NCBI GenBank assembly: GCA_022616415.1
Contig: JAKEEU010000256.1
Coordinates: 1-64,000 of the forward strand
Length of the DNA stretch: 64,000 nt
Reading direction: 5' to 3'
From: Candidatus Zhuqueibacterota bacterium
GTDB lineage: Bacteria; Zhuqueibacterota; Zhuqueibacteria; Zhuqueibacterales; Zhuqueibacteraceae
In this document: piece after piece, positions 18,214 to 26,845 of the stretch
How the letters are laid out: each line of letters opens with the position of its first letter
Numbering within the stretch: position 1 is the first letter of the stretch
Made by a program: the position numbers and the translations under genes
The notes under the pieces: model-generated
What the model was told of the DNA's origin: nothing
Seen by the model: only the letters and a program-made list of their open reading frames with translations
Databases searched by the model: none

Positions 18214-18696
18214 TTAATGCTTTTCTGCTTCTTCAGCAGTTACGGTAAACGTCTCATACAAAAATATGCCCATCCCCACGAGAAACGCCGTCCAGAGCAG
18301 ATAAAGGAGAAAAGTGAATAATTGCAGTGAAACTGGCGCATTTTCATAAACCACTTCACTGCCGTTGTTGCTCCCGGTCGGCGCGGTTTTGGTGCGAGTG
18401 GTGGGGGTGGATTGTTTGGCAACGGCACTTTTGGTGGTGTCTTGCTCGCCAGTGCTAATGATCACGGTTTGGAGATTGAGTCCACGTTCGACAAGGCTAT
18501 AAAGCTTCATCGGCGCCGGCAAAGCCAGGGCACCTACAATGATAACCAAGAGCACACACATGCCAATTCGCCCCAACGTCTTGTTGCCCCCGGCGAAATA
18601 GCCAATGACAAACAATAGCAGGCCAACCGTTATGGCGATCCACATGACCGTCGGGCTGATGCTCGCGATGAACGGCAAAATTTTTTCGTCAAACAT
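18214..18696 (-). CDS. small membrane protein of unknown function
   Basis: 160-aa protein with three clear membrane helices (about 16-35, 42-62 and 124-147). A Thr/Ser-rich, probably extracytoplasmic loop (about 85-115) separates the second and third. The family was not recognised. It opens the five-gene envelope cluster that runs down to 14505. Its upstream gap carries two CGTCCGGACG palindromes. Confidence 0.65.
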   Translation of the reverse strand: MFDEKILPFIASISPTVMWIAITVGLLLFVIGYFAGGNKTLGRIGMCVLLVIIVGALALPAPMKLYSLVERGLNLQTVIISTGEQDTTKSAVAKQSTPTTRTKTAPTGSNNGSEVVYENAPVSLQLFTFLLYLLWTAFLVGMGIFLYETFTVTAEEAEKH

Positions 18697-18827
18697 GGCT
18701 TCCTCAAAGGGTCTCGGGCGGCTACGCCTACAGGCAGAAGCGCGTTCATAGTTGCAAAGCCGCTATCAAATTAGCCATATTACAAGCTGAATGTCAAGAG
18801 AAATTTTATTGGACCTGTTTCAGATAA

Positions 18828-18904
18828 CCGTCCGGACGCTTCGTGATTTAAGCAAGATCATTGTCCAAAACAACCATTCTTTTCGGCCAAAAGCGTCCGG
18901 ACGG
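18828..18904. promoter_or_regulatory. pair of CGTCCGGACG palindromes upstream of the envelope cluster
   Basis: CCGTCCGGACGCT (18828-18840) and its reverse complement AGCGTCCGGACGG (18892-18904) flank a 51-bp spacer. Each contains the perfect 10-bp palindrome CGTCCGGACG. They lie about 130-210 bp upstream of the membrane-protein start codon and just beyond the end of the Lhr-like gene. They could be two operator half-sites, or the arms of a long hairpin. Nothing else is seen in 18697-18923. Confidence 0.4.
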
Positions 18905-18923
18905 TAAATAGTTGAATTATATT

Positions 18924-20642
18924 TTATACCCGCGACGGCCAAAGCACCATTTTTTCTTCTTCTTTTTCAAAACCATGCCGCTGCAGCCATGCGGCCGCCG
19001 GGGTAGTGGTAACCGGCTTTCCGTTCCAGCTTTCCACTTCTATACGTTTGCGCGGCCGCAAAGGTTCTGGCAGCAGCAAAAACTGCCGCAAACAAGCCAA
19101 CGCCGCGGCGAGCTGTTCTTCCGTCGCGCCCGCCAGGCTCCAAAGGCGGCTGCCGTAATTTTCCGCGTACACAACGGGTTTCGCCTCCATAAACAAAAGA
19201 TGGTTGCCGGCTTGTCGAATGAGCGGAAAGGGCTTGTCATCAAAACCTACCAGCGGCAAATTGACGCCGCTGCCAAACGGAACTGCCGGATCGAGCAAGC
19301 TTAACATGGCCGGGCCGGCGGGAATTGTTTGCGTCTCGCTCGCTGCCAACATTTCAACTGCCTGCGGCAATGCAAATTGCACGCCTGATAATCCCTCGAC
19401 AAAATAACCGCGCCGCACCTCGCCGCGCCATTCCATTTGTTTTAGCGCCTGAAAAAGGGCGTACCACGGCAGCAAACCGTTTTCGCGGCGATACCATTCC
19501 TTCACCAAAATTCCATAGCGCTCGAGCAGCAAATTGGCTTGCTGTTGCGCCGAGCTTCGCGCTTCAACGTTCGCGGGCGATTGGGGCTTGCCGTAAATTG
19601 AGAAGGACTCAACGAGTGACCAACGGCCTTCGTTGAGCTGCGGCAATTTTTTTAGCTCGCGCCGCCGAGAATGTTGGCGCCAGCGCGACTGGCTGCGCCT
19701 CCGCCAATCGGGTAATTTCTCTTCGAGAAATTCTTGCAAGCTGGTCGGCGCGGGTTCGCGTTGAGGTTGTGGCACAACTTCGGAAGGCGTCGTTTCTGCC
19801 GAACGCGGCGCGCCGTGCTCTGCAAGTTCCTGCAACATGAGCAAGCTGTCGTTGGTGACGAGTCCGCGCCACGCCAGCTCGGCCAACCCATCGACCAAAT
19901 GCGATCTGGATAAACCGCTGCCGGCGGCGAGATCGCGAAAAAAACTGGCGCCATGCTTTCGCAGAAATTCTTGCACTGTTTTTGCTGATGTTGAAAGTTG
20001 ATCGACCTTTTCAGCTAACTGTTCGCGTGAATAAAAAAGATGGCCCTCGCCGCGCAAAAAGAATTGTGCTGATTTCGCGTGTCCGGCCTCTTCTTGATAC
20101 AATCGCCAGATCAATTCGCCTTGTTGGCAAAGGGAGGCAAGATGCAAGTGGCATGCTGCAAATTGCTGGGGGAACTGCGTGGCAGGAATGCGGGCGCGGA
20201 GGATTTCACGTTCCAAGAAATTGAGCGGCAGAAACAGGCCGCGCAGACGTTGGAGCAGCGGCAGCAGGTGCGCGGGATTTTGCAATTGGCCGATGCCATG
20301 CCAGCGCCACAAAAAGCCCAGAAAATTTTCCGCCGGCTTGGGCGCAAAAGCCCGGCGGCGTTCCTGAATCGCGCGGCGATAGAGCTGCTCGAAATTGCGG
20401 CGATCACACCATTGCTCGGCATTAGCGTCTTGCGTGAGACGGCCGCGATAGACCGCTCCGGCTTTGGCCAGTTCATCTAGAATTTCTGTGACTTCCTGGC
20501 GCGGGAGCGGATAACGCTGCAAAATATCGTCAATCGTAACCGGCCCCCGGCTTTGGAGAAAACGCCGCAGCAAGCCGCGCAAGTTTTCGCGGCGCGTGTC
20601 GTGGGGTAAGAGGAGGTTAGGCGGATTGCTGGCCGACGGCAT
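18924..20642 (-). CDS. free-standing Lhr C-terminal module without helicase domain
   Basis: 572-aa protein that matches the C-terminal half of large helicase-related protein Lhr. Recognisable segments are LLRRFLQSRGPVTIDDILQR (winged-helix start), ENFLGFLWRWHGI, and the hallmark block GRWSLVESF...LLERYGILVKE...EWRGEVRRGYFVEGLSGVQFALP. In full Lhr this part follows a DEAD/DEAH helicase core. Here no Walker A, DEAH or helicase motif VI exists in the protein or next to it: the upstream gene is the phosphoesterase. Family knowledge: winged-helix/beta-barrel modules of Lhr bind nucleic acid. It could act as a DNA-binding or glycosylase-like partner. A strongly basic linker (about 315-335) is visible. 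Confidence 0.8.
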   Translation of the reverse strand: MPSASNPPNLLLPHDTRRENLRGLLRRFLQSRGPVTIDDILQRYPLPRQEVTEILDELAKAGAVYRGRLTQDANAEQWCDRRNFEQLYRRAIQERRRAFAPKPAENFLGFLWRWHGIGQLQNPAHLLPLLQRLRGLFLPLNFLEREILRARIPATQFPQQFAACHLHLASLCQQGELIWRLYQEEAGHAKSAQFFLRGEGHLFYSREQLAEKVDQLSTSAKTVQEFLRKHGASFFRDLAAGSGLSRSHLVDGLAELAWRGLVTNDSLLMLQELAEHGAPRSAETTPSEVVPQPQREPAPTSLQEFLEEKLPDWRRRSQSRWRQHSRRRELKKLPQLNEGRWSLVESFSIYGKPQSPANVEARSSAQQQANLLLERYGILVKEWYRRENGLLPWYALFQALKQMEWRGEVRRGYFVEGLSGVQFALPQAVEMLAASETQTIPAGPAMLSLLDPAVPFGSGVNLPLVGFDDKPFPLIRQAGNHLLFMEAKPVVYAENYGSRLWSLAGATEEQLAAALACLRQFLLLPEPLRPRKRIEVESWNGKPVTTTPAAAWLQRHGFEKEEEKMVLWPSRV

Positions 20643-20706
20643 TCATTCCATGCTTTTAAATTTCATTCCAGCGCTTTCTGTTAAACGAACGCTATAAAAT
20701 ACAAAG

Positions 20707-20756
20707 AAAGCCGGGGTTTGTCAAATTAAAAATGCTATTCCAACAAACCCGACTTT
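20707..20756 (-). terminator. probable factor-independent terminator of the phosphoesterase gene
   Basis: Arms at 20707-20721 and 20743-20756 pair (AAAGTCGGGTTTGT with ACAAACCCCGGCTTT on the - strand) and are followed on that strand by the T-rich CTTTGTATTTTA. It lies 36 bp beyond the phosphoesterase stop codon and before the Lhr-like gene, separating the two transcripts. Confidence 0.6.
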
Positions 20757-20791
20757 GCTCTTACTTGAGTTTCTATCAGGATCATCTGGTG

Positions 20792-22978
20792 CTATTTTAT
20801 CAATACAATCCGGCGAACAAGCCTTTCCGCTCCTGCCTCGAGCACGGTGAAATAAATCCCGCTGGGCAATCCCGAAGCATCGAAAACAACGCTATGGTTG
20901 CCGCTGTTATGATAGCCATCCACCAACGTCGCCATTTCCTGTCCCGTGATATTATAGATTTTCATCGAGACGTGAATGTCTTGGACTATCGAATAAGAAA
21001 TCGAGGTCAAGGGGTTGAATGGATTTGGATAGTTTTGTTCGAGTGCAATTTTGTCCGGAGTGGCCGCCAAGTCCATATCGATGGATTGTTCTTTCGTCAA
21101 GGCAGCTACCGCACCCGAATAAACTTCAAGCTCTTTGACGCGATAATATGATCCTTTATTCAGCGTCATGTAAAGTTGAACGTAACGCGCCGGTGTTTGC
21201 GGGAAAGTGAAATTCTGTGTGCTACCGGTGCCCGCACTGTCGTTGTAGACCGTCGTCCAATTTGCATCGTCAATGGAGACTTGGAGCTGATAATTTTGGG
21301 CATAATACGAGCTTTTCCATTTGACCACCGCTCGGCCAACGATCTGTGCCGACTGCAAATCCAAACGCAGCCATTGCGTTTTATTTTCGCTGTTGATTTT
21401 AGCGCTACTCCAATAAGTGCTGGTGCTTCCATCCACGGCTTTTTTCGCCGTATAGCTGCTTTTCGTGCTCGAAACCGTTGCCGGTTTGTTGCGTGCGAGA
21501 TTTGTCGCCGGCGGGGCAACGACGATGAAATCCTTTGTGCTCGTCGCCGTTCCTTCCGGCTTGGTGACGCTGATTTTTCCAGTAGTCGCATCGGCGGAGA
21601 CCTTGGCGCTTATTTGCGTTTCGGAATCAACGGTGAAGGTCGTGGCGCCAACACCATTGAAAGCGACTTGCGTTGCACCGTTGAAGCGGTCTCCAATGAT
21701 AGTGACTTGTGTGCCGGCCAGCCCAAAAGTCGGTGTAAAAGCGCTAATGCTTGGTGGGAAAGTGACGGTGAAGTCTTTCGTGCTCAAAGCGGTTCCTCCC
21801 AGTGCGGTAATACTGAGCTTTCCGGTCGTGGCGTCGGCGGGCACTTCGGCGCGAATCTGCGATTTAGACTCGACGATAAAGTTGCTCGCAGCAACGCCGT
21901 TAAACGCCACTTCGGTTGCGCTCGTGAAATTGTTGCCGTTTATGGTGACTCTGGTGCCAAAGGATCCGCTTGTAGGACTGAAAGACGAGATAATCGGCGG
22001 TGGCAACACATTGCTGATGACAACAAAACTATCCGGCACCACACCATTAATGTCCTTGAAATAGAATTCCGCCCTATTCGGCACGCCATTTGCATTGAAA
22101 GTACCGAAAAGAGCGCCGTGGTTGGCGCCTTGCGTTGAGGTGTATATGCTCGCCCACCAGTTTCCGCTCAGTTTTTGAGCGCGAATGCTATTGCCCCCTA
22201 ATCCCGAGACAAACACAAAAGATCTGCCCTCGTCTTGCGGTGTGGCAACATTGTCTTTGGTGAGAATTAATGTGTCGGAGAAGCTGGCGACGGTTTGACT
22301 CTGGCAACTGCTCAGTAGATGCGTTCGGCTGTAAGAGTGTTCGTGGGCTGTCGCAATAATGGCCCCGCCTTTTCTCGACTCCTCGTAAACTTCCCAACCA
22401 GTTTCGTTCGATTTGCTCCCGACTTGCATGAGCCGCATGTTTTTGTGCCAACTACTAATGCTCCAGACGGAGCTATCCGCCGCCAACACCTCCCTAATGT
22501 AAATATCGTGGCCGGAGCCAGTGACATCAGGGGCGGTCAGCACAAAAAAAATTCCATTATATTTGAAAGATGATTGCACGCCCAAATCCCCATTCCACGT
22601 TATGCCGAGCCGATTCATCCGCTCGGCCATAAAAAACTGATAACCCCCGGGGCCATAGAAATTGCTGTCATCGTGGTTTCCAATGGATGCAAAGTAAGGA
22701 AAATTTGCCCCCAAAATGCTGGTAATCAGATTATCCCACGCTTGGGGATTGTCGTGATAATCGAAATCGCCAGAATGCACGACGGCAGCCGCGCCCTCAT
22801 TCTTGATGAGATTCAAAACCGCTCGCGCTTCCCTCCCCGAACCTTGATCCCCGATAAAGGCGATCTTGAAATTGATCGGAGTCGTTTGCGCAATAAGCGC
22901 AGGTGATTTGACGCCGATCAGGATAATCGCCAATCCCCAAATAACAGGGCCACTATGGCACAAACGCGTGCTGTTCAT
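20792..22978 (-). CDS. secreted calcineurin-like phosphoesterase with TIG, F5/8C and C-terminal sorting domains
   Basis: 728-aa multidomain extracellular protein. After a signal peptide (about 1-30), the metallophosphoesterase domain (to about 320) shows IGDQGSG, HSGDFDYHDN, SIGNHDDS and TAHEHSYS, the usual dinuclear metal ligands. Two IPT/TIG domains (about 323-485) and an F5/8 type C carbohydrate-binding domain (about 490-620) follow. The final 80 residues (EQNYPNPFNP...SGIYFTVLEAG) form a C-terminal sorting module as used by type IX-like secretion in FCB bacteria. Start at 22978 has AAGGAG 8 nt upstream. Likely role: surface or extracellular phosphate-ester hydrolysis on a polysaccharide-rich substrate. 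Confidence 0.9.
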   Translation of the reverse strand: MNSTRLCHSGPVIWGLAIILIGVKSPALIAQTTPINFKIAFIGDQGSGREARAVLNLIKNEGAAAVVHSGDFDYHDNPQAWDNLITSILGANFPYFASIGNHDDSNFYGPGGYQFFMAERMNRLGITWNGDLGVQSSFKYNGIFFVLTAPDVTGSGHDIYIREVLAADSSVWSISSWHKNMRLMQVGSKSNETGWEVYEESRKGGAIIATAHEHSYSRTHLLSSCQSQTVASFSDTLILTKDNVATPQDEGRSFVFVSGLGGNSIRAQKLSGNWWASIYTSTQGANHGALFGTFNANGVPNRAEFYFKDINGVVPDSFVVISNVLPPPIISSFSPTSGSFGTRVTINGNNFTSATEVAFNGVAASNFIVESKSQIRAEVPADATTGKLSITALGGTALSTKDFTVTFPPSISAFTPTFGLAGTQVTIIGDRFNGATQVAFNGVGATTFTVDSETQISAKVSADATTGKISVTKPEGTATSTKDFIVVAPPATNLARNKPATVSSTKSSYTAKKAVDGSTSTYWSSAKINSENKTQWLRLDLQSAQIVGRAVVKWKSSYYAQNYQLQVSIDDANWTTVYNDSAGTGSTQNFTFPQTPARYVQLYMTLNKGSYYRVKELEVYSGAVAALTKEQSIDMDLAATPDKIALEQNYPNPFNPLTSISYSIVQDIHVSMKIYNITGQEMATLVDGYHNSGNHSVVFDASGLPSGIYFTVLEAGAERLVRRIVLIK

Positions 22979-23404
22979 AAACCTTTCTCCTTTCTTGGTT
23001 GGGTATGAAGTGCTTTTCCTGGAGTTTAAACGAGAAATCTTCACGCGCTCCAAACAGTTCTGAATGTCGGAGATACCGCTCAAATTTAAGTCTGTGCTTT
23101 AAATGCCGATCCTAATTGTAATTTACAGTTAGGTTGCGACATTAAATTTGGAGTTTGAAAGAAGGAAAATACGATAGCTTTCCCGAGGACCCACATCATA
23201 CCCAGCCGCTATCGTTATTATTTAATGGAGTTGATTCTTGTTCTGGTGATACGATAAAACCCAAAACCGGAATTTTAGACTTCTCCCCCAAAACAAGAAA
23301 AATCCACTTAACAAATTGGCTTTTCACAATCCCAATGCCATTTGTTATGCAGAATATAACAAACAGTTTTAATAATATCAAGATATTTTTATTTGATTTT
23401 TGGA
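22979..23404. other. AT-rich intergenic region without a recognised gene
   Basis: The gap upstream of the phosphoesterase and downstream of the ABC permease is AT-rich. An 86-codon open frame on + (23155-23415) has no recognisable sequence and runs into the permease gene, so I do not call it. The promoter of the phosphoesterase must lie near 22990-23100, but I cannot assign its boxes. Confidence 0.5.
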
Positions 23405-25120
23405 TTAAATCGTAGTGTTGCGATCTCCAACCCATTTTTGATTCAGCCACATCACAACGCCGATGATCGCGGTCAAGATGACCGAATACGCCGCGGCGGA
23501 GCCGAGGTTGAAGAGCCGCAATTCGGAAAAAATTTGAATTGACAGCGGCACCGTCGAATAGGTATAGAGCAGAATCGAGGCGACAAACTCGCCGAGGGCG
23601 TTGATTAAAGCAATCATCGCGCCAGTAACGATTCCCGGCAAAATCAGTGGTATGGTCACGCGGGACAATCGCCGCCACCACCTTGCGCCGAGATTGCGGG
23701 CGGCTTCGTCCAAAGCCGGATCGAATTGCGCAAACGCCGCGGCGGTGGCGCGAAATTGAATCGGCAAATGACGAATGAAATACGCCAGCGGCAAAATCGC
23801 CGCGCTGCCAACCAAAATATTGCCGGCGGTGAACCAATGCGGCTCGTTGAACGCCGCGATCAGCGCAATGCCGACGACCGTGCCGGGAATCGCATACGGC
23901 AACATGACGACGGCGTCGATCGCGGCCGGAAGTGTGCGCGAAGATTTGCCGCGCGTGTGCAGCGATTGCAGCCACGCGGCCGCCAGGCTCACCACCAAGC
24001 CGATGAATGTCGCCACCGTCGACATCCAAACACTATTCCAAAACGGCCGGATAAATTGGGGTTGGCGGAAGAGCGTGGTAAAATTCTCCGCCGTAAACGT
24101 GTCGGGCAAAATCTGCGAAGTCCAACTGCCGTTTTTGACGAACGCGATCATCACCAGCGTGAGTTGTGGCAGTACAAGCGACAGCATCACTACGGCGCCA
24201 AACGCGGCAAGCAATATTTTTTTTGCCCAGTGCAAATCGCGAAAATGGCGCGATGGCGCTGCCGTCACGCCTTTGGTACCGCGACCATAGCCGGTGAGCG
24301 CGGCGCCACTATAGACGCGCATCAGAACGAGAAAGAGCAAAGAGAGGCCGGCGATAATCACCGCCTGGGTGATGGCCATCGGCATGTCGCCATTGAGCTT
24401 CGAATTGTAAATTTCCACCGTGAGAAAACGCCAGTTGCCGCCAAAAAGATAAGGCGCAGTGAAGCTGGCCATGGAACTCATGAACACGAGCAACGAAGCG
24501 CCGAGAATGGCCGGCAATAGTTGCGGCAAAATGACGCGCCGCCACACCAGCCAGCGTTTGGCGCCGAGTCCGCGCGCCGCCTCTTCGAGCGCCGGGTCGG
24601 TTGCCTGCAGCGCGTTGCGAACAAAAAGGAAAAAGTAAACATAAAAACTGTAAACGTGAACGACCAAAATCGCCGCTACGCCTCTCATCACCAACGGCGG
24701 TTGTGACAATCCAAAAATCCATTGCAGCAAGCGCGGCAGCATGCCGGTTTCTCCCAAAAGAAAATAAAACGCCAGGACGCCGACGAGCGGCGGCAGCAAA
24801 ATCGGCAGCGTCACCAGCACGCCGAACAGCTTGCGGCCGGGAAAATCGAAACGGGTGAAAAAAATCGCCAGCGGAACGCCGAACAACGCGGAGAACACCA
24901 CCGTCAGCACGGAAATGTTGACGCTGCCGAGCAGGGCCTGCCAATTTGCCGAACGGCTGAAATCAAAAAAACGGCGATAGGTGGCGAGCGAGAGCTGGCC
25001 ATCCACCAGCAAACTGTCACGCACCAGCACGGCAATAGGGAAGAGAATAGTGATCGTTAGAACGAAAAAGAGTGGGATGAGCAGAGGCCAGTTGCCGAGT
25101 GCGAGGGGGCGAGGCTTCAT
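23405..25120 (-). CDS. iron-type ABC transporter permease, fused FbpB-like
   Basis: 571-aa inner-membrane protein with two fused permease domains, about 12 membrane helices in all. Each half has the EAA loop that contacts the ATPase: EEAARGLGA...VILPQL in the first and DEAARNLGA...VTIPLI in the second. This layout is that of FbpB/SfuB-type Fe(III) permeases, also used for thiamine or phosphonate-like solutes. No ATPase or binding-protein gene lies beside it; the only iron-type binding protein in the window is at 51261-52265 next to a second permease. No ribosome site is evident before the ATG. Confidence 0.88.
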   Translation of the reverse strand: MKPRPLALGNWPLLIPLFFVLTITILFPIAVLVRDSLLVDGQLSLATYRRFFDFSRSANWQALLGSVNISVLTVVFSALFGVPLAIFFTRFDFPGRKLFGVLVTLPILLPPLVGVLAFYFLLGETGMLPRLLQWIFGLSQPPLVMRGVAAILVVHVYSFYVYFFLFVRNALQATDPALEEAARGLGAKRWLVWRRVILPQLLPAILGASLLVFMSSMASFTAPYLFGGNWRFLTVEIYNSKLNGDMPMAITQAVIIAGLSLLFLVLMRVYSGAALTGYGRGTKGVTAAPSRHFRDLHWAKKILLAAFGAVVMLSLVLPQLTLVMIAFVKNGSWTSQILPDTFTAENFTTLFRQPQFIRPFWNSVWMSTVATFIGLVVSLAAAWLQSLHTRGKSSRTLPAAIDAVVMLPYAIPGTVVGIALIAAFNEPHWFTAGNILVGSAAILPLAYFIRHLPIQFRATAAAFAQFDPALDEAARNLGARWWRRLSRVTIPLILPGIVTGAMIALINALGEFVASILLYTYSTVPLSIQIFSELRLFNLGSAAAYSVILTAIIGVVMWLNQKWVGDRNTTI

Positions 25121-25421
25121 GAATTTACTATAAAAAACGACGTTTGTAGTTACCGCCTTCTCCGCCCCGCATTCTTATAAAACTAAGGAAAGACGGAGCG
25201 GTGTAGGCGTTAGATGTTTGAGCAATATCAACGCCTTAGGGCGCCATTAAGAAATCAATTTTAATTTCATCTTTCGACCTTCACAATATATCACCAGAAA
25301 TCCATTAAATCAAGATGAAACCGCGACCGCAATGCTCTTTCTCTCACTTACTTTCCACCGCCTCAACCCTTCCCAATCCTCCGGCACGCCTTCCACGGTA
25401 AATTTCACTGAACGCCGCAGA

Positions 25422-25558
25422 TATACTCGTTGCGGGTTGGAATGTAAGTCATTGCGAGGCGTCTCGCTTTTCAGCGGGACAATCTCTTGGTTTTCAAGGG
25501 ATTGCTTCGCTGAAAAACGCTCGCAATGACAATTACAAAATAACCCTTAACGAGTATA
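25422..25558. repeat. MITE-like element, copy A (137 bp)
   Basis: Ends TATACTCGTT (25422-25431) and AACGAGTATA (25549-25558) are perfect inverted repeats; imperfect pairing continues inward for about 37 bp. The inner arms GTCATTGCGAG (25448-25458) and CTCGCAATGAC (25520-25530) are again perfect. There is no coding capacity. The same outer ends occur at 55398-55513 around a different core. It lies within the 885-bp region 25121-26005, which holds no intact gene. Confidence 0.7.
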
Positions 25559-25743
25559 AAGCTCGGCGGTTTTATCATCGGGATTGACTTTTAAAACACT
25601 CTTAAAGCATACCACGGTTTGGTCGAATTCTCTATTCGGAAATCGTGGTGAAGCCGCGGATGTCGGAATCGGTGACTTCGATCAAGCCGTTGTTTTCCCG
25701 TTATGAAAAATCCCTTGATTTATATATCAAAATTTAGTATGTA

Positions 25744-25886
25744 GTGCCTGACAGCATTAGGCACGCATGGCTTATATCAAAATCAAAAAGATTAAAGGCA
25801 AAAATTATTACTACGCCGTTGAATCGCAACGGGTCAACGGCAAACCGCGTACCGTCAACCAAAGTATTGCAAGAATTTGCCGATAA
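25744..25886 (+). mobile_element. IS transposase N-terminal remnant (IS4/IS1634-like)
   Basis: ATG at 25767 opens a 39-codon frame (MAYIKIKKIKGKNYYYAVES...) that resembles the N-terminus of IS4/IS1634-type transposases and stops at 25884-25886. The rest of the transposase is missing. A short hairpin (GTGCCT...AGGCAC, 25744-25764) sits just upstream. I infer a 3'-deleted insertion sequence; no intact terminal repeats were found. Confidence 0.5.
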
Positions 25887-26005
25887 GTTGAACTAAAAAC
25901 TTAACCCAAAGTTGTTACTGACAGAATTCGGGTGAAAGTTAAACTATTACGGCTAACAGTGACCGGGGCGTTTGGTTGCGGCATGTCTGCATCGAGGTTT
26001 TGAGA

Positions 26006-26842
26006 TTGAAACTCTACAAGATAAAAACCGGCATCGTCATTGAAAAAGATCACGGCTTTCATTTGTTGGAAGGCGAAAACTGGGACGCCTTTGTCAATGA
26101 TGACGATCTCTTCGGCAAACTCGCTGAAATAACGCGAGCGGTTGAACCGATACACAATGGCCGGCAACTCCTGGCCTCTATTTTGGAAGCGCCCATTCAG
26201 TCGCAAGAGCTGTGGGCGAGTGGCGTAACTTATTTTCGCAGCAAACAAGGCCGCCAAGAGGAATCCAAAGATGCCGGAGGCGGTGAGTTCTACGCACGCG
26301 TTTATGAATCTGCGCGTCCGGAGCTGTTTTTCAAAGCAACGGCGCATCGGGTAGCAGGCTCTGGCGGCAAAGTCAGAATTCGTCAGGACTCTACTTGGAA
26401 TGTTCCGGAGCCGGAGCTTACGCTCATGATCACTTCGAATGGCAAGATCGTTGGTTACACGATTGGCAACGACATGAGTTCGAGAAGCATCGAAGGCGAA
26501 AATCCGCTCTACCTGCCGCAGGCGAAAACGTATGACGGCTGCGCCGCACTCGGCCCGTGTATTTACGTTACCGATCGACCTCTCTCCGATCATACTTCCG
26601 TGCATATCGAAATTAGAAGGAAAAAACGGCAAGTCTTTGCAGGAAATACGGACATAAAACAGATGAAAAGAAAGCCGGAGGAGTTGGTTTCCTATTTATA
26701 TCGCGAGTGCTCCTTTCCGCACGGCAGCTTGCTCATGACGGGAACGGGCATCGTTCCACCGAATGATTTCAGTTTACAAAGTGGTGATGAGATTCTTATT
26801 ACCATCGAACCGATTGGCACTCTTTTAAATACGGTAGAATAA
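26006..26842 (+). CDS. FAH-family 2-keto-3-deoxy-pentonate dehydratase (probable)
   Basis: 278-aa fumarylacetoacetate-hydrolase fold enzyme. The acidic metal-ligand segment (VPEPELTLMI) and GYTIGNDMSSRSIEGENP...QAKTYDGCAALGP are the family core. Members with this style, next to a 2,5-dioxopentanoate dehydrogenase as here, dehydrate 2-keto-3-deoxy-D-arabinonate or xylonate to 2,5-dioxopentanoate in the Weimberg-type oxidative pentose route. I chose the TTG start at 26006 because GAGG lies 8 nt upstream and homolog N-termini begin near MKLYKI; an upstream TTG at 25976 is possible. The stop is 3 bp before the aldehyde dehydrogenase ATG. Confidence 0.8.
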   Translation: MKLYKIKTGIVIEKDHGFHLLEGENWDAFVNDDDLFGKLAEITRAVEPIHNGRQLLASILEAPIQSQELWASGVTYFRSKQGRQEESKDAGGGEFYARVYESARPELFFKATAHRVAGSGGKVRIRQDSTWNVPEPELTLMITSNGKIVGYTIGNDMSSRSIEGENPLYLPQAKTYDGCAALGPCIYVTDRPLSDHTSVHIEIRRKKRQVFAGNTDIKQMKRKPEELVSYLYRECSFPHGSLLMTGTGIVPPNDFSLQSGDEILITIEPIGTLLNTVE

Positions 26843-26845
26843 ACG

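Noticed and set aside
23155..23415. 86-codon open frame in the gap upstream of the phosphoesterase
   Set aside because: No recognisable sequence, weak ribosome context and it runs into the end of the permease gene.
25332..25529. 65-codon open frame across MITE copy A
   Set aside because: More than half of it lies in the palindromic repeat; no protein pattern.
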